Notes: a model not told the origin generated them from the sequence alone. A stretch of DNA of 64,000 bases from an uncultured Propionibacteriaceae bacterium (GCA_938012815.1 CALLVV010000059.1:1-64000), one strand, 5' to 3'; shown: positions 1-16,122, counted from the stretch's first letter. Numbers and translations: made by a program.

Positions 1-642
1 CTGCAGCCGCCGATCCGACAGGCCAGCCATCATCTCGGCAAACGGCCTCGGCCGGCCATAGAAAGGCGACCCTTTCCTCGTCCCTTGGAAGTACTCAACA
101 CGTACAGCCACGACTTCTCTTTCCCTACTCTTCTTCTCATTTCTTGCACAATGCGTTAACAAAGAACATTGGAAGTCCTTTGGTGGGCCTCGAGACCATA
201 CTGTTTCCCAACTTAGGGAAACGCACCTCGCAAAACCAATTCAATGCCCCCTTCTTCACTGAAGCTTACCCTACTCAGGTTCAGTCGTAAATCTTTAAGA
301 GCCCCACCAGCTCGAACACCCATCTCAGCGATTGGCAGTTCATTCGTTCATGACGATTCACGACTCAACTTGGCCCGCTTCTACGGTACATGTTTCACAG
401 AACATCACGCCCTTCCCTTCATGTCAACCTCCCAGCCAAACTTCTGCTGTAGCTCGAACTTGCCTACCAGAGGAGTTGCCCAAAGTTTTGTTCCGCTTTT
501 TTATGAGTTTAACTTTTAAAAATTGGCGCCGGAAGCAGGACCATGAGCAGTAAAACTCCTAGTCGGGGCGATATCGCAGACAGCTGTACCAGTGCTCTTG
601 ACCACGAGCTGCTTGCGTGAGGTCCACCCTCGGGTACCGTGA
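1..642. other. Region without a convincing gene
   Basis: This stretch is noticeably AT-richer than the rest of the window. Open frames here have no GC bias at third codon positions and no recognisable motifs. The first 60 bases, read on the minus strand, could be the start of a coding fragment cut by the window edge, but it is too short to identify. I see no tRNA or rRNA. Confidence 0.4.
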
Positions 643-680
643 GAAACGGCACGAATCACCTCAGGTTTCGTGCCGGTTTC
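643..680 (+). terminator. Hairpin upstream of IS orfA
   Basis: An inverted repeat pairs AAACGGCACGAA with TTCGTGCCGGTTT (one bulged base), followed by TTTCTTTC. It lies just before the IS3-type orfA. It may be a terminator, or a structure that shields the transposase from outside transcription, as known for some insertion sequences. Confidence 0.45.
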
Positions 681-705
681 TTTCGAGTCGAGAGGGGAGG
701 GCAGC

Positions 706-1017
706 ATGCCACGGAGAATCGATTCCAATGCCAAGAAACGAGCGCTGCGGCTGCTGCGTGAACATCGCAGTCGGTATCCGACGTTCACGGCCGCCTGCAT
801 CGCCGTGGCACGTCATGAGCGGATCGGACCTGAGACCTTGCGGCGCTGGGCGGTGCAGGCCGAAATCGATGAGGGGGCCCGTACCGGGACCAGCAGCAAG
901 CAGCACGAGCAAATCCTCAAGCTAAGGGTGGAGAACACCCGGCTGCGAGAGAATGTGGCGATACTGAAAGCGGCAACAACTTTCTTCGCGGGGGAACTCG
1001 ACCCCCACAACCGCTGA
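706..1017 (+). CDS. IS3-family transposase OrfA
   Basis: This encodes a 103-residue DNA-binding OrfA of an IS3-family element. The N-terminal half is a helix-turn-helix of the transposase_8 kind (start MPRRIDSNAKKRALRLL, then GPETLRRW), and the C-terminal part is a leucine-zipper-like helix (QILKLRVENTRLRENVAILK). The ATG at 706 is chosen because GAGGGGAGGG precedes it closely; an in-frame GTG at 670 has no ribosome site. The reading frame of the following OrfB is -1 relative to this gene and overlaps its stop codon, the usual arrangement for programmed -1 frameshifting. Since OrfB is truncated, the element cannot move by itself. Confidence 0.85.
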   Translation: MPRRIDSNAKKRALRLLREHRSRYPTFTAACIAVARHERIGPETLRRWAVQAEIDEGARTGTSSKQHEQILKLRVENTRLRENVAILKAATTFFAGELDPHNR

Positions 1018-1382
1018 TCATCGCATTCATCGAGGAGATGCACAGCCAAGGTTTCGCGGTCGAGTCGATCTGCCGGGTCCTGCGAGAGCAGGGCTGCCAG
1101 ATTGCTGCGAGGACCTATCGGGCCTGGAAGACCTGTCCGCCGTCAGCACGGGCAATCAGCGATCAGAGAGTCTTGGAAGCCATCGAGAAACTCGCGTGGA
1201 AGATCGACCATCAAGGTCGCAGACACCTGACCCGTGAGGGCCGTTACGGACGCAGGAGAATGCTGACGGCACTACGTCGCTCAGGCGTGGATGCCACCCC
1301 CGGAGCGGTGGACAGGGCCATGCGGAAGCTCGGTCTCAGTGGGACAAACGCAACAGATCAGTGTAAGAAAGCGCACACTTGA
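1018..1382 (+). pseudogene. IS3-family OrfB, N-terminal fragment
   Basis: In the -1 frame relative to OrfA, the translation begins LIIAFIEEMHSQGFAV and continues with the N-terminal HTH_21 region of IS3-type OrfB (ICRVLREQGCQIAARTYRAW, then YGRRRMLTALRRSG). It ends soon after the usual RKLGLSG. The whole rve integrase core with the DDE residues is missing, so this is a dead remnant. The break is near 1345; the following sequence does not match any part of a transposase that I recognise. The remnant abuts the 3' end of the rpoBC operon. Confidence 0.8.
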
Positions 1383-1601
1383 CGTGTCCAGTCGAAACGT
1401 CACGATTCCGATGCTGGGTACGAGCCCCGATCTCACCCCTGTGAGGCCCCGGACGGACATATGAGCTGCTAAATCCTCATCGTCCTCGAGCATGGGCGCG
1501 TCTGCGGCCCCATGCTCAGCTCATGTACGAGAGACTGCGCAGACTCCGCTGGATGTACGAATTCAGGAATCCTTCGTGTGACCTCGCTCTGAGCGACGAA
1601 G
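1383..1601. other. Gap between IS remnant and rpoC
   Basis: No gene is seen. A 9-bp inverted repeat, GAGCATGGG at 1488-1496 and CCCATGCTC at 1509-1517, forms a hairpin with a 12-base loop. It may be a relic of an insertion end. Confidence 0.4.
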
Positions 1602-1633
1602 TGGGGGCGGTCACCCACGGGTGACCGCCCCCA
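1602..1633 (-). terminator. rpoBC operon terminator
   Basis: A perfect 14-bp stem, TGGGGGCGGTCACC with GGTGACCGCCCCCA, and a 4-base loop, lie 9 bases past the rpoC stop codon. There is no long T-run, which is common for actinobacterial terminators. Confidence 0.85.
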
Positions 1634-1642
1634 TCCAAGCCG

Positions 1643-5593
<3,951 letters not shown>

Positions 5594-5684
5594 TGGTTCT
5601 CTTTCCCCCGCCGCCCCGGCGGGTGCCTGTGCCTGAAATCTGAGGTTTTACTGGTGCCGGGTCACCGGCGTGACTGAGTCAGAC

Positions 5685-9158
<3,474 letters not shown>

Positions 9159-9250
9159 GATTCGGTCCTTCCGGGAACGCGGCTGGTTCGTCGCACAACA
9201 AAGGACCCGCGTCAAATCACGGGCACGATTGCAGAGCAGGGCAACAAACC

Positions 9251-9279
9251 ACTGTAGACGGAATCAAGGCGATGCGCAA
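9251..9279 (-). promoter_or_regulatory. Candidate rpoBC promoter
   Basis: On the minus strand, TTGCGC and TACAGT are separated by 17 bases, fitting a housekeeping sigma promoter. The predicted RNA start near 9244 would give a leader of about 86 bases before the TTG start of rpoB. Confidence 0.5.
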
Positions 9280-9386
9280 ACGACGGGCATAGCCCTAGTC
9301 GCGAACATGATAGCCGCCCGCACCAAGGGCGTCCGCCCCACCCGCCCCTGCTTCCTCAGCTCCCTCGCCTCTCTCCCCTCCCCCAA

Positions 9387-9459
9387 GCATGAATCGCGGA
9401 GGTTGGACGGTTCAGCGTCACCACGCGACATTGAACCGTCCAACCTCTGCGATTCGTGC
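9387..9459. repeat. 73-bp palindromic repeat, copy 1
   Basis: This is a near-perfect palindrome. The outer arms are GCATGAATCGCGGAGGTTGG and its complement ending in GATTCGTGC, and the inner arms pair GGACGGTTCA with TGAACCGTCC, around a small asymmetric core. A second copy lies at 10477-10549, in inverted orientation as judged from the core. The two copies bracket one gene. Confidence 0.85.
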
Positions 9460-9591
9460 ACGTCTTGGCGCCGCGTTGAGGAGGCGGAGCAGGGGCGAAG
9501 CAGCCATCACCGAGCGACATCTTTTTCCACAACTGCTGTCGTTCCGTGGTTTGATGGTCACCCCCATAGGTGCTCTTCCCACGATGTGGAC

Positions 9592-10440
9592 ATGAACCTC
9601 TACGGGACCAAGCCCCACTTCGGCATCACCAGCCGCCAGAACGTGCTGCGCTCAGGTATCACTCGCCGAAAATACGAGACCGCCCTCGCCACCGGCGATC
9701 TGATCCGCATCGACCGGAGCCGAGTCGCGCTTCGAGGCACACCGGACACCTTGATCGACGCAGCCCGTGTAGGCGCGACACTCACCTGCCTCTCGGCCTT
9801 GGCCCATCATGGAACCGACACATTGCCCACTCGCCTGCTGCACGTACGGCGTTCCGAGTACTGCAAACGCACACGCCCGCTCCCGGAAGGGATGTGTTGC
9901 TGCAACCTCCCGACGCCACCTGGCGACGAGATTGTCGACACCTTAGAGACCGCTCTCTGGACCACCCTCAGGAACCACGGGGACGAGCACATCCTGGTTG
10001 CGCTGGACAGTATCCTGCGTCGAGGAATCCGAGGCCGGGGACAACTCAGGGATTGGGCTTCCACCGTGAGCGGACGGGCCCTGCGGCTGATCGCTCTTAC
10101 CGACGGTCGCAGCGACTCCCCCTTGGAGACCGTCCTCCGGTTCCGATTGCACAACGCGAGGATTCAGTGCACACCCCAGGTGGAGATACCGGGCATCGGA
10201 CGCGTTGACCTGCTGGTGGGAAGATCCCTCATCATCGAGGCCGACGGGAAAGGGTTTCACGACGCCCCCGAGCAGTTCGAGAAGGACCACCTGCGCGATC
10301 AGAACGCCCTGTTGCTGGGCTATACCACCATTCGCGTCACCTGGCCGCAGATCCGCGACGACTGGCCACGTCTCTACGACCTCATCCGCTCCTTAGTCCG
10401 GTCGCGACACCACCAACATGCTCCCAAACACCGCTTCTGA
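9592..10440 (+). CDS. AbiEi-type HTH plus DUF559 nuclease-like protein
   Basis: The 282-residue product has two parts. Residues 1-80 resemble the winged-helix domain found in AbiEi-type antitoxins (FGITSRQNVLRSGITRRKYE, then LIRIDRSRVALRG). Residues 185-275 resemble DUF559, a fold related to Vsr and restriction endonucleases, with a PD-(D/E)xK-like core (GRVDLLVGRSLIIEADGKGFH, then DHLRDQNALLLGYTTIRVTW). Such proteins are common and uncharacterised in actinobacteria; a DNA-related or defence role is inference. No partner toxin gene is adjacent. The gene stands alone between two 73-bp palindromes, which suggests it may have moved or been regulated with them. The ATG at 9592 was chosen as the first plausible start; no strong ribosome site is visible. 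Confidence 0.75.
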   Translation: MNLYGTKPHFGITSRQNVLRSGITRRKYETALATGDLIRIDRSRVALRGTPDTLIDAARVGATLTCLSALAHHGTDTLPTRLLHVRRSEYCKRTRPLPEGMCCCNLPTPPGDEIVDTLETALWTTLRNHGDEHILVALDSILRRGIRGRGQLRDWASTVSGRALRLIALTDGRSDSPLETVLRFRLHNARIQCTPQVEIPGIGRVDLLVGRSLIIEADGKGFHDAPEQFEKDHLRDQNALLLGYTTIRVTWPQIRDDWPRLYDLIRSLVRSRHHQHAPKHRF

Positions 10441-10476
10441 AGCACGTGCGCACCGCTCCTGCCCCAGATCCGACGA

Positions 10477-10549
10477 GCACGAATCGCGGAGATTCGACGT
10501 TTCAATGTCGCGTGGTGAGGCTGAACCGTCGAACCTCCGCGATTCGTGC
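10477..10549. repeat. 73-bp palindromic repeat, copy 2
   Basis: This has the same architecture as the copy at 9387-9459: arms GCACGAATCGCGGAGATTCG and CGAACCTCCGCGATTCGTGC around the core AATGTCGCGTGGTG. The core is the reverse complement of CACCACGCGACATT in copy 1, so the copies are inverted relative to each other. This copy overlaps the 3' end of the DUF218 gene on the minus strand and supplies its last 16 codons and stop. Confidence 0.85.
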
Positions 10550-11176
10550 CAGAAGACGGCGGGGTAAGCTGGGGACCTCCCGTCCAGAAAGATCCCGGTG
10601 CCTGTCACGGAGCAGACGCAGTAGGTCTCCCACCCCGATGACGGTTGAGAGCACTCGAAGCGGGCCCAGCTCAAGAGGGCGGTAGTCCTGCGCCGCGACG
10701 AAACGCTGGCGGAGTCCCGGCTCCAGAGCCGCGAGATGGAGCCGCAGCTTCAGCCCGTGCAGCGGATTGGATGCGACCGCTATGCAGCGGGCCGGATTCA
10801 GCAGCGGCAACACATGCCGGGCGTTTTCCCGGGTGGTACGCGACTGCGTCTCGGTGATGATCTCGCCGGCGAATCCCCGGCGACGGAGCTCGGCGGCCAG
10901 TAGATCTGCCTCCGCCACCCCGACCCCAGCGGGATCCCCGCCCGAGGCGATGATGCAGGTGCCCGGCCCCAGGCGTCCGGCCGTTCGCAGCGCGACGCCG
11001 GCCCGCCACCGGTTGATCCCGTTGATCCGTGCCGGGTCCTCGTTGCGGAAACCGGGAAGCACCACCACGGCCTCCCGGGTGGCCTCCCTCACGAGGCACC
11101 GCGCCGCCACGGCTTCAACGATCTCAGCCGCGGCCCACAGGCCCACCGCGACTCCCCAGGCCAATCGACATCCCAT
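10502..11176 (-). CDS. DUF218 (SanA/YdcF-like) membrane-anchored protein
   Basis: The 224-residue protein has one N-terminal hydrophobic helix (about residues 5-25) followed by a DUF218 domain. The motifs are VVVLPGFRNEDPARINGINR near the start, IIASGGDP, and ETQSRTTRENARHV with the conserved Glu-Ser/Thr-Thr-Asn pattern. Family members are implicated in envelope integrity (SanA) or bind nucleotide-like ligands (YdcF); the reaction is unknown. The last 16 residues (ARIAEVRRFSLTTRH) come from the 73-bp palindrome, so the original C-terminus was probably different. The start is uncertain; an in-frame GTG lies at 11200. Confidence 0.75.
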   Translation of the reverse strand: MGCRLAWGVAVGLWAAAEIVEAVAARCLVREATREAVVVLPGFRNEDPARINGINRWRAGVALRTAGRLGPGTCIIASGGDPAGVGVAEADLLAAELRRRGFAGEIITETQSRTTRENARHVLPLLNPARCIAVASNPLHGLKLRLHLAALEPGLRQRFVAAQDYRPLELGPLRVLSTVIGVGDLLRLLRDRHRDLSGREVPSLPRRLLARIAEVRRFSLTTRH

Positions 11177-11204
11177 CCCTCGACCGTACCCGCGACGCAC
11201 ACGA

Positions 11205-11238
11205 CAGGAGGCCCGCCCCAGACGGGGTGGGCCTCCTG
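11205..11238 (-). terminator. rplJL terminator
   Basis: A 15-bp stem, CAGGAGGCCCGCCCC with GGGGTGGGCCTCCTG (one G-T pair), has a 4-base loop. It lies 29 bases after the rplL stop codon. Confidence 0.85.
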
Positions 11239-11267
11239 GATGATCGACGCCGGTTCCCCGGCCGGGA

Positions 11268-11663
11268 TCACTTGAGCTCGACGGAGCCGCCGGCGGCCTC
11301 GAGGGCAGCCTTGGCCTTCTCCGCGACGTCCTTCTCGACCTGCTCGAGAACGGGCTTCGGAGCGGACTCCACCAGGTCCTTGGCCTCCTTCAGGCCGAGG
11401 CTGGTGAGGGCGCGCACCTCCTTGATGACGGCGATCTTCTTGTCGCCGCCCGAGGTGAGGACGACGTCGACCTTGCCGGAGTCAGCCTCCTCGGCGGCCT
11501 CGTCGCCACCGCCGCCGGCGGTAGCAGCGGGCTGGGCGACGGCGACCGGGGCAGCGGCGGTGACGTCGAAGGTCTCCTCGAACAGCTTCACGAACTCGGA
11601 CAGTTCGACGAGGGGCATCTCCTTGAAGGCTTCAAGGATCTCTTCCTTGGTGAGCTTCGCCAT
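11268..11663 (-). CDS. rplL: Ribosomal protein bL12 (L7/L12)
   Basis: This is the 131-residue stalk protein that recruits translation factors. The order is: an N-terminal dimerisation helix pair (MAKLTKEEILEAFKEM), an Ala/Gly-rich hinge at residues 38-58 with an acidic stretch, then the C-terminal globular domain with KIAVIKEVRALTSLGLKEAK. The ATG at 11663 was chosen by family length and the preceding GGAACG. It follows rplJ by 74 bases in the same operon, downstream of the L10-type leader that typically controls both. Confidence 0.97.
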   Translation of the reverse strand: MAKLTKEEILEAFKEMPLVELSEFVKLFEETFDVTAAAPVAVAQPAATAGGGGDEAAEEADSGKVDVVLTSGGDKKIAVIKEVRALTSLGLKEAKDLVESAPKPVLEQVEKDVAEKAKAALEAAGGSVELK

Positions 11664-11737
11664 GATGGGCGTTCCTTTCGATAAAGCATCGCAAGCAGTC
11701 ACGCTGCGACGGATTTCTTTTCCGCAGCGGCTGCTGC

Positions 11738-12349
11738 TCAGGCCTCTTCGGCCGGGGTGACGTCGCCAGTGGCGGCGTCCTCGTTCGTGGCCTCGGTGGC
11801 AGGCGCCGAGCCGGCTCCACCGATCAGGTCCGGGTTCTCCTCGGCGGCTCTCTGCAGCGCACCGAACAAGCGGGCACTCTTCGACAGCGGAGCTGCCAGG
11901 GTGCCGGCGGCCTTCGCGAGGCTGCCCTTCATGGCGCCAGCCATCTTGGACAGCAGGACCTCGCGGGATTCGAGGTCGGCAAGCTTGAGGACCGCCTTGG
12001 CGTCGAGGAACCTGCCCTCGAGAACGCCTCCCTTGATAGCCAGGAACGGATGTGCCTTTGCGAAGTCACGCAGCCCCTTGGTCACCTTGGCGATGTCGCC
12101 GGTGATGAAGGTGAACGCGGTGGGTCCGACGAGCGTCGACTCGATGCCGTCGATACCGGCTTCCCGGGCCGCGAGCAGGGCCAGGGTGTTCTTCGCAACG
12201 GCGTAGGTGGCGTCCTCACCGAGGGACCGGCGCAGATCCTGCAGGTCCTTGACGGTGAGACCGCGGTACTCGGTCAGCACCACGGCGGCGGAGTCAGTGA
12301 ACTTCCGTTCCAGCTCCGCTACCTTGGCAGCCTTCTCCGGCCTCGCCAT
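11738..12349 (-). CDS. rplJ: Ribosomal protein uL10
   Basis: The 203-residue protein L10 is the base of the ribosomal stalk and binds L12 dimers through its C-terminal helix. The start MARPEKAAKVAELERKF is preceded by AAGGAGACCCA. The family core VVLTEYRGLTVKDLQDLRR is present. The C-terminus carries an unusually acidic, alanine-rich tail after the L12-binding helix (ending in TPAEEA). L10 with L12 normally represses its own operon by binding the leader RNA; a matching leader lies upstream. Confidence 0.97.
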   Translation of the reverse strand: MARPEKAAKVAELERKFTDSAAVVLTEYRGLTVKDLQDLRRSLGEDATYAVAKNTLALLAAREAGIDGIESTLVGPTAFTFITGDIAKVTKGLRDFAKAHPFLAIKGGVLEGRFLDAKAVLKLADLESREVLLSKMAGAMKGSLAKAAGTLAAPLSKSARLFGALQRAAEENPDLIGGAGSAPATEATNEDAATGDVTPAEEA

Positions 12350-12399
12350 TGGGTCTCCTTCCATAACTGTTGTCGCCCTCGACCCCAGGAGATGAAAGA

Positions 12400-12515
12400 A
12401 ACCCCGACGCCGGTGGCGCGGGGCGGGCAGGAACGAGGCCTGCTGGCTTGCGGTCACCTGCGCGGGCTCCCCATGCGGAGGAATTGAGACTTTCGGTCAC
12501 CTGCGGTCTTCGGCG
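12400..12515 (-). ncRNA. Ribosomal L10 leader
   Basis: Between the rplJ promoter and gene, the minus strand begins CGAAGACCGCAGGTGACCG and has a second GCGCAGGTGACCGC about 50 bases later. Repeated GCAGGTGACCG elements after an AGACCGC box are typical of actinobacterial L10 leaders, where the L10-L12 complex binds. The call is from pattern memory only. Confidence 0.6.
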
Positions 12516-12521
12516 TGCAGG

Positions 12522-12550
12522 ATTCTAGGCGACAACCCAGCAGGCCACAA
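12522..12550 (-). promoter_or_regulatory. rplJL promoter
   Basis: On the minus strand, TTGTGG and TAGAAT are separated by 17 bases. The expected RNA start near 12515 coincides with the start of the L10-like leader. Confidence 0.7.
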
Positions 12551-12643
12551 GTCGACGACGAGATTCACACTTGACGCCCGGGCGGGCAGAGTCCACACCT
12601 CAGGCGTATTCCTTGGGAATGGGGTCACGGACACTCCGAGGTG

Positions 12644-12672
12644 TTGGCGCGGACGGCCGCATCGGCTATCTT
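12644..12672 (+). promoter_or_regulatory. Promoter of the ABC transporter pair
   Basis: TTGGCG and TATCTT are separated by 17 bases. The predicted RNA start, near 12679, is about 22 bases before the ATG at 12701 and includes the ribosome site GGGAGG. Confidence 0.65.
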
Positions 12673-12700
12673 TGAGACACCCTGTTGCGGGAGGTTAAGC

Positions 12701-14461
12701 ATGCCTAATAAGCATGAAATGGGCAATGCATTCGTATCGAAATCCGGGAGGCGTGCGACGTGGCTCGTCGGCGCCCTCCGGATCGGATCCGCGGCATTCA
12801 CGGGAATGGCCCTGGTGATCATCGGACAGACCTGGGGTGATGCGCTCGATGGGTGGTCCATGGACACGATGACCTGGCTGTGGACCGGGCTCACCGCCTT
12901 GGCGGCAGCGTGTTGCGCCTTCGCCGAAGTGCTGCTCGGCGGCTGGTCGGCCCGCCAGGAGGAACGCCGCCTCAGGGCCCAGTTGCTGGATGCCCATTTC
13001 CGTACCTTTGTGCGTCCTGCCGCACCGGCCAACGATTCCGCCACGCCGACGGCACGCACATCCCCCGGCCCCCGGCCGTGGCGCGGCCGCGGACACCGCC
13101 GCCCCGTCCCCACGGACAGGCCCTCACCCGCCCAGCTGGTGACCCTGATGACCGACAACGCGGAGCGCATGTCCGAGTACCGCCAGGTCTACCTGGGCGC
13201 GACCCTCGCGGCGTTGGCCATTCCTTTCCTCACCCTGGCCTACGTCACATCCCTGGATCCGCTGCTCGGTCTCGGGATCATGGCCGCCTGTCCCTTGGTT
13301 CCCCTGGCGATCTGGGGCTTCATGCGCCTGTTCCGCAAGGTTTCGGCGGCCTCCCGCAGAGAACGCGGCCGACTGGCCGTGCAGTATCTGGACGCGTTGC
13401 GCAACCTGATCCCCATCCGTCTGCTGAACGCGGGCAGGCGAACCGAGGAGCGGCTGCGCGCCCAGGGCGAGGCCAACCGCCGGGCAATCATGCGGTTGCT
13501 GGCGGGCAACCAGGTGGTGATCATCGTCCTCGACGGCGCCTTCTCGTTGCTGCTGATCTGCTGGTCCGTGCACCTGATCGGCTCCCGCCTCACGACGGGC
13601 GCGATCACACCGGGGCAGGGCCTCTCGGTGGCCCTGCTCCTGACCCTGATGCTAGAGCCCCTGGTGCAGGTGGCCGGGTTCTTCTACATCGGCATGGGCG
13701 GGCTGGCCTCACAGCGCGCCATCGAGCAGCAGCTGTCGTACATCCCCGCCGAGCGTCCCACCGCTGCCTCCGGGGCCGCACCGACCGAATCCGCCATCAG
13801 CCTGCAGGACGTCCACCACGACTACGGTCGCGGGCCCGTCCTGAACGGTCTCGACCTCGAGGTGCCGTACGGGGCCAAGGTGGCGATCATGGGGCCTTCC
13901 GGGGCCGGGAAATCAACGCTGCTGTCGCTGCTCCGCGGTACCCTGCCCGCCCAGCGGGGAGCGGTCGTGCTCGACGGCCGGGACCTGGGGGTACTCGAAC
14001 CGGAACAGGCCTGCCGCATCTCCGCCTGCGTCGCGCAGTCCACCTGGCTGTTCTCGGGCACCGTCGCCGACAATTTGCGTATCGCGAACCCCGGGGCCAC
14101 CGATGAGGAGCTGTGGGAGGCCCTGCGCCGCGCCCACGTGGCCGAGGAAGTGGAGCGGATGCCGCAGGGCCTGGATTCGGACGTCGGCGAGCGCGGTCAG
14201 CTGATCTCGGGCGGGCAGGCGCAGCGCCTGTCCCTGGCCCGGGCCTTCCTGTCGGGTCGTCGCATCCTCCTGCTGGACGAGCCGACCAGCCAGGTTGATG
14301 TGGTCTCGGAGGCTGCCATCATCGATGCCCTGGCCGGGATCGGCCCCGAATGGACGGTGCTCATGGTCACCCATCGCCGTTCCCTCCTCTCCATCGCCGA
14401 CGCGGCCCATGAGCTGCGCGACGGCGCCCTGCTACCTCTCGAAACGACGGTCGCCCGATGA
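12701..14461 (+). CDS. ABC half-transporter, CydD-like
   Basis: This 586-residue protein fuses a six-helix exporter membrane domain (about residues 15-330) to an ATPase. The ATPase shows Walker A GPSGAGKST, the signature LISGGQAQRLSLARA, Walker B RILLLDEPTS and the H-loop VTHR. A proline/arginine-rich insert near residues 100-135 is unusual. The gene overlaps the next ABC gene by 4 bases (ATGA), so the two very likely form a heterodimer. Sequence style recalls CydD/CydC thiol or heme exporters, but no cytochrome bd genes are near and the cargo is unknown. The ATG at 12701 follows GGGAGG with good spacing. Confidence 0.85.
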   Translation: MPNKHEMGNAFVSKSGRRATWLVGALRIGSAAFTGMALVIIGQTWGDALDGWSMDTMTWLWTGLTALAAACCAFAEVLLGGWSARQEERRLRAQLLDAHFRTFVRPAAPANDSATPTARTSPGPRPWRGRGHRRPVPTDRPSPAQLVTLMTDNAERMSEYRQVYLGATLAALAIPFLTLAYVTSLDPLLGLGIMAACPLVPLAIWGFMRLFRKVSAASRRERGRLAVQYLDALRNLIPIRLLNAGRRTEERLRAQGEANRRAIMRLLAGNQVVIIVLDGAFSLLLICWSVHLIGSRLTTGAITPGQGLSVALLLTLMLEPLVQVAGFFYIGMGGLASQRAIEQQLSYIPAERPTAASGAAPTESAISLQDVHHDYGRGPVLNGLDLEVPYGAKVAIMGPSGAGKSTLLSLLRGTLPAQRGAVVLDGRDLGVLEPEQACRISACVAQSTWLFSGTVADNLRIANPGATDEELWEALRRAHVAEEVERMPQGLDSDVGERGQLISGGQAQRLSLARAFLSGRRILLLDEPTSQVDVVSEAAIIDALAGIGPEWTVLMVTHRRSLLSIADAAHELRDGALLPLETTVAR

Positions 14462-16122
14462 AGACCCCGAACACCTTTGGACTGATCCGTTGGCTGACCG
14501 GCATCACCCGCCCGGTCCATCCGCCGCTGCTGGTTTCCTCAGTACTGCGCTGCGCCAACCTGAGCCTCGAACTGGTGTTGTTCGGGCTGGCCGGGCTGCT
14601 GGTGGCGTCCTTCGCATCCGGCCACCCCATCGGTGGACTGCTGCTCTGGATCGTGGTGGTCGCGCTGGCCAAGGCGCTGGCCTACTACGCGGAACAGTTC
14701 ACAGGCCACTATGTCGCCTTCAAGGCCCTGGAGCTACTGCGCGGTCACGCCTTCGCGTCGCTGTGGCCGAAGGCGCCCGCCGTAGTGCTCCGGAACCGTT
14801 CCGGCGACCTGCTGCCGACGCTGACTCGCGACGTGGACCGCATCGAGGTGGTCTACGCACACACCTTCGCACCGGTGGTCTCAGCGTTCGTGGTACCGAG
14901 TGCCGCCCTGGTGACGATGGGGTCGCTGGCGGGCTGGGGCCTGGTCGTGATCCCGGCGGTCTGCGTCGCGGCCGCGTTGTTGGTGGTGCCGTTCGTGGGG
15001 CTGCGGCGATCACTCCGCTCAACCGCGGAAGGGCTGCGGCTGCGCGGACAGCTGACCGCGCATGCCACCGACTCCGTCTACGGGATCGACGAGGTCCTCT
15101 CCTACGGCCGCCAGCGCAGCCGGATCGAGGAACTCGACGAACTCAGCTCCCGAGTGCGCGACACCGCGATGCCGCCGCTGGTCTTCAAGGGTCTGCGGCG
15201 CGGCGCAAACCTGGCGCTGACCCTGGTCTCCGCGGCCTCGATCGTGTGGACCGGCGTCTCGGCTCACCTCGATCCGCTGCTGGTGGCCGCCCTGGCAGCC
15301 GCGTCGCTGCGGCTGTTCGAGGGGCCGCGGGGCGTGGAGGATGCCGTCGGATACCTCGATCATTCACTGAGTGCGGCCAGGCGGCTCTGGGAGCTGTGCC
15401 ACGCCCCCGAGGCGGTCTCGGACGGCCCGCGGGAGCTGCACTTGGACGCGCCGCCGAGCATCGAGTGGCGCGACGTCGACTACCGCTACCCGGGTGCCAT
15501 GCCCAACAACCCTGCCCTGTCGGGGATTTCGGTGACCGCGGCCGCGGGCGGGCGGACGGTGTTCGTCGGCGCCAGTGGGTCGGGCAAGTCGACGGCCGCG
15601 CAGCTGTTGCTCCGCTACGACGAGCTGACCGGCGGCGACATCCTGATCGACGGGACCTCCGTGCGCGAGTACACCCTCGACTCCCTGCGTCGCGCCATCG
15701 TCCTGGTACCGCAGCGCGGACAGGTGCTGGATGCCAGCATCGCCGAGAACCTGCGGCTGGGTGCCCCCGATGCCACCGACGAGGACCTGTGGCGTGCCCT
15801 GACGATCGCCGAGCTGGCCGACGAGGTGCGGGCCATGCCGCAGGACCTGGCGACCCGGACGGGCCGCGACGGGCGGGAGCTCTCAGGTGGGCAGCTGCAA
15901 CGCCTCTGTCTGGCCAGGGCGCTGCTGGTGAACCCGCGGGTACTACTTCTGGATGAGTTCACGGCCAACCTGAACACCGACCTGGAGGCCCGCATCCGGG
16001 CCAATCTGGAACGCGACCTCCCCGGGTTGACCATCATCGAGATCACACATCGCCTGGAACACCTCGACTCGGCGGACCGGGTCTTCGAGTTCGACCGGGG
16101 GCGAGTCACCCTCCACGCCTAA
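14458..16122 (+). CDS. ABC half-transporter, CydC-like
   Basis: The 554-residue partner of the preceding gene is translationally coupled by an ATGA overlap. The membrane domain spans residues 20-290. The ATPase has Walker A GASGSGKST, signature ELSGGQLQRLCLARA, Walker B VLLLDEFTANLN (Phe instead of the usual Pro after Glu) and H-loop ITHR. Both ATPases of the pair keep their catalytic residues. The substrate cannot be told from sequence; small redox molecules or a peptide are possible. Confidence 0.85.
   Translation: MKTPNTFGLIRWLTGITRPVHPPLLVSSVLRCANLSLELVLFGLAGLLVASFASGHPIGGLLLWIVVVALAKALAYYAEQFTGHYVAFKALELLRGHAFASLWPKAPAVVLRNRSGDLLPTLTRDVDRIEVVYAHTFAPVVSAFVVPSAALVTMGSLAGWGLVVIPAVCVAAALLVVPFVGLRRSLRSTAEGLRLRGQLTAHATDSVYGIDEVLSYGRQRSRIEELDELSSRVRDTAMPPLVFKGLRRGANLALTLVSAASIVWTGVSAHLDPLLVAALAAASLRLFEGPRGVEDAVGYLDHSLSAARRLWELCHAPEAVSDGPRELHLDAPPSIEWRDVDYRYPGAMPNNPALSGISVTAAAGGRTVFVGASGSGKSTAAQLLLRYDELTGGDILIDGTSVREYTLDSLRRAIVLVPQRGQVLDASIAENLRLGAPDATDEDLWRALTIAELADEVRAMPQDLATRTGRDGRELSGGQLQRLCLARALLVNPRVLLLDEFTANLNTDLEARIRANLERDLPGLTIIEITHRLEHLDSADRVFEFDRGRVTLHA

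Noticed and set aside
244..519. Open frame of 91 codons near the window start
   Set aside because: No GC bias at third positions, no ribosome site and no family resemblance.
12701..16122. Assignment of the ABC pair as true CydDC
   Set aside because: No cytochrome bd genes or other redox genes nearby and no diagnostic residue that I can check; kept as CydD/C-like only.
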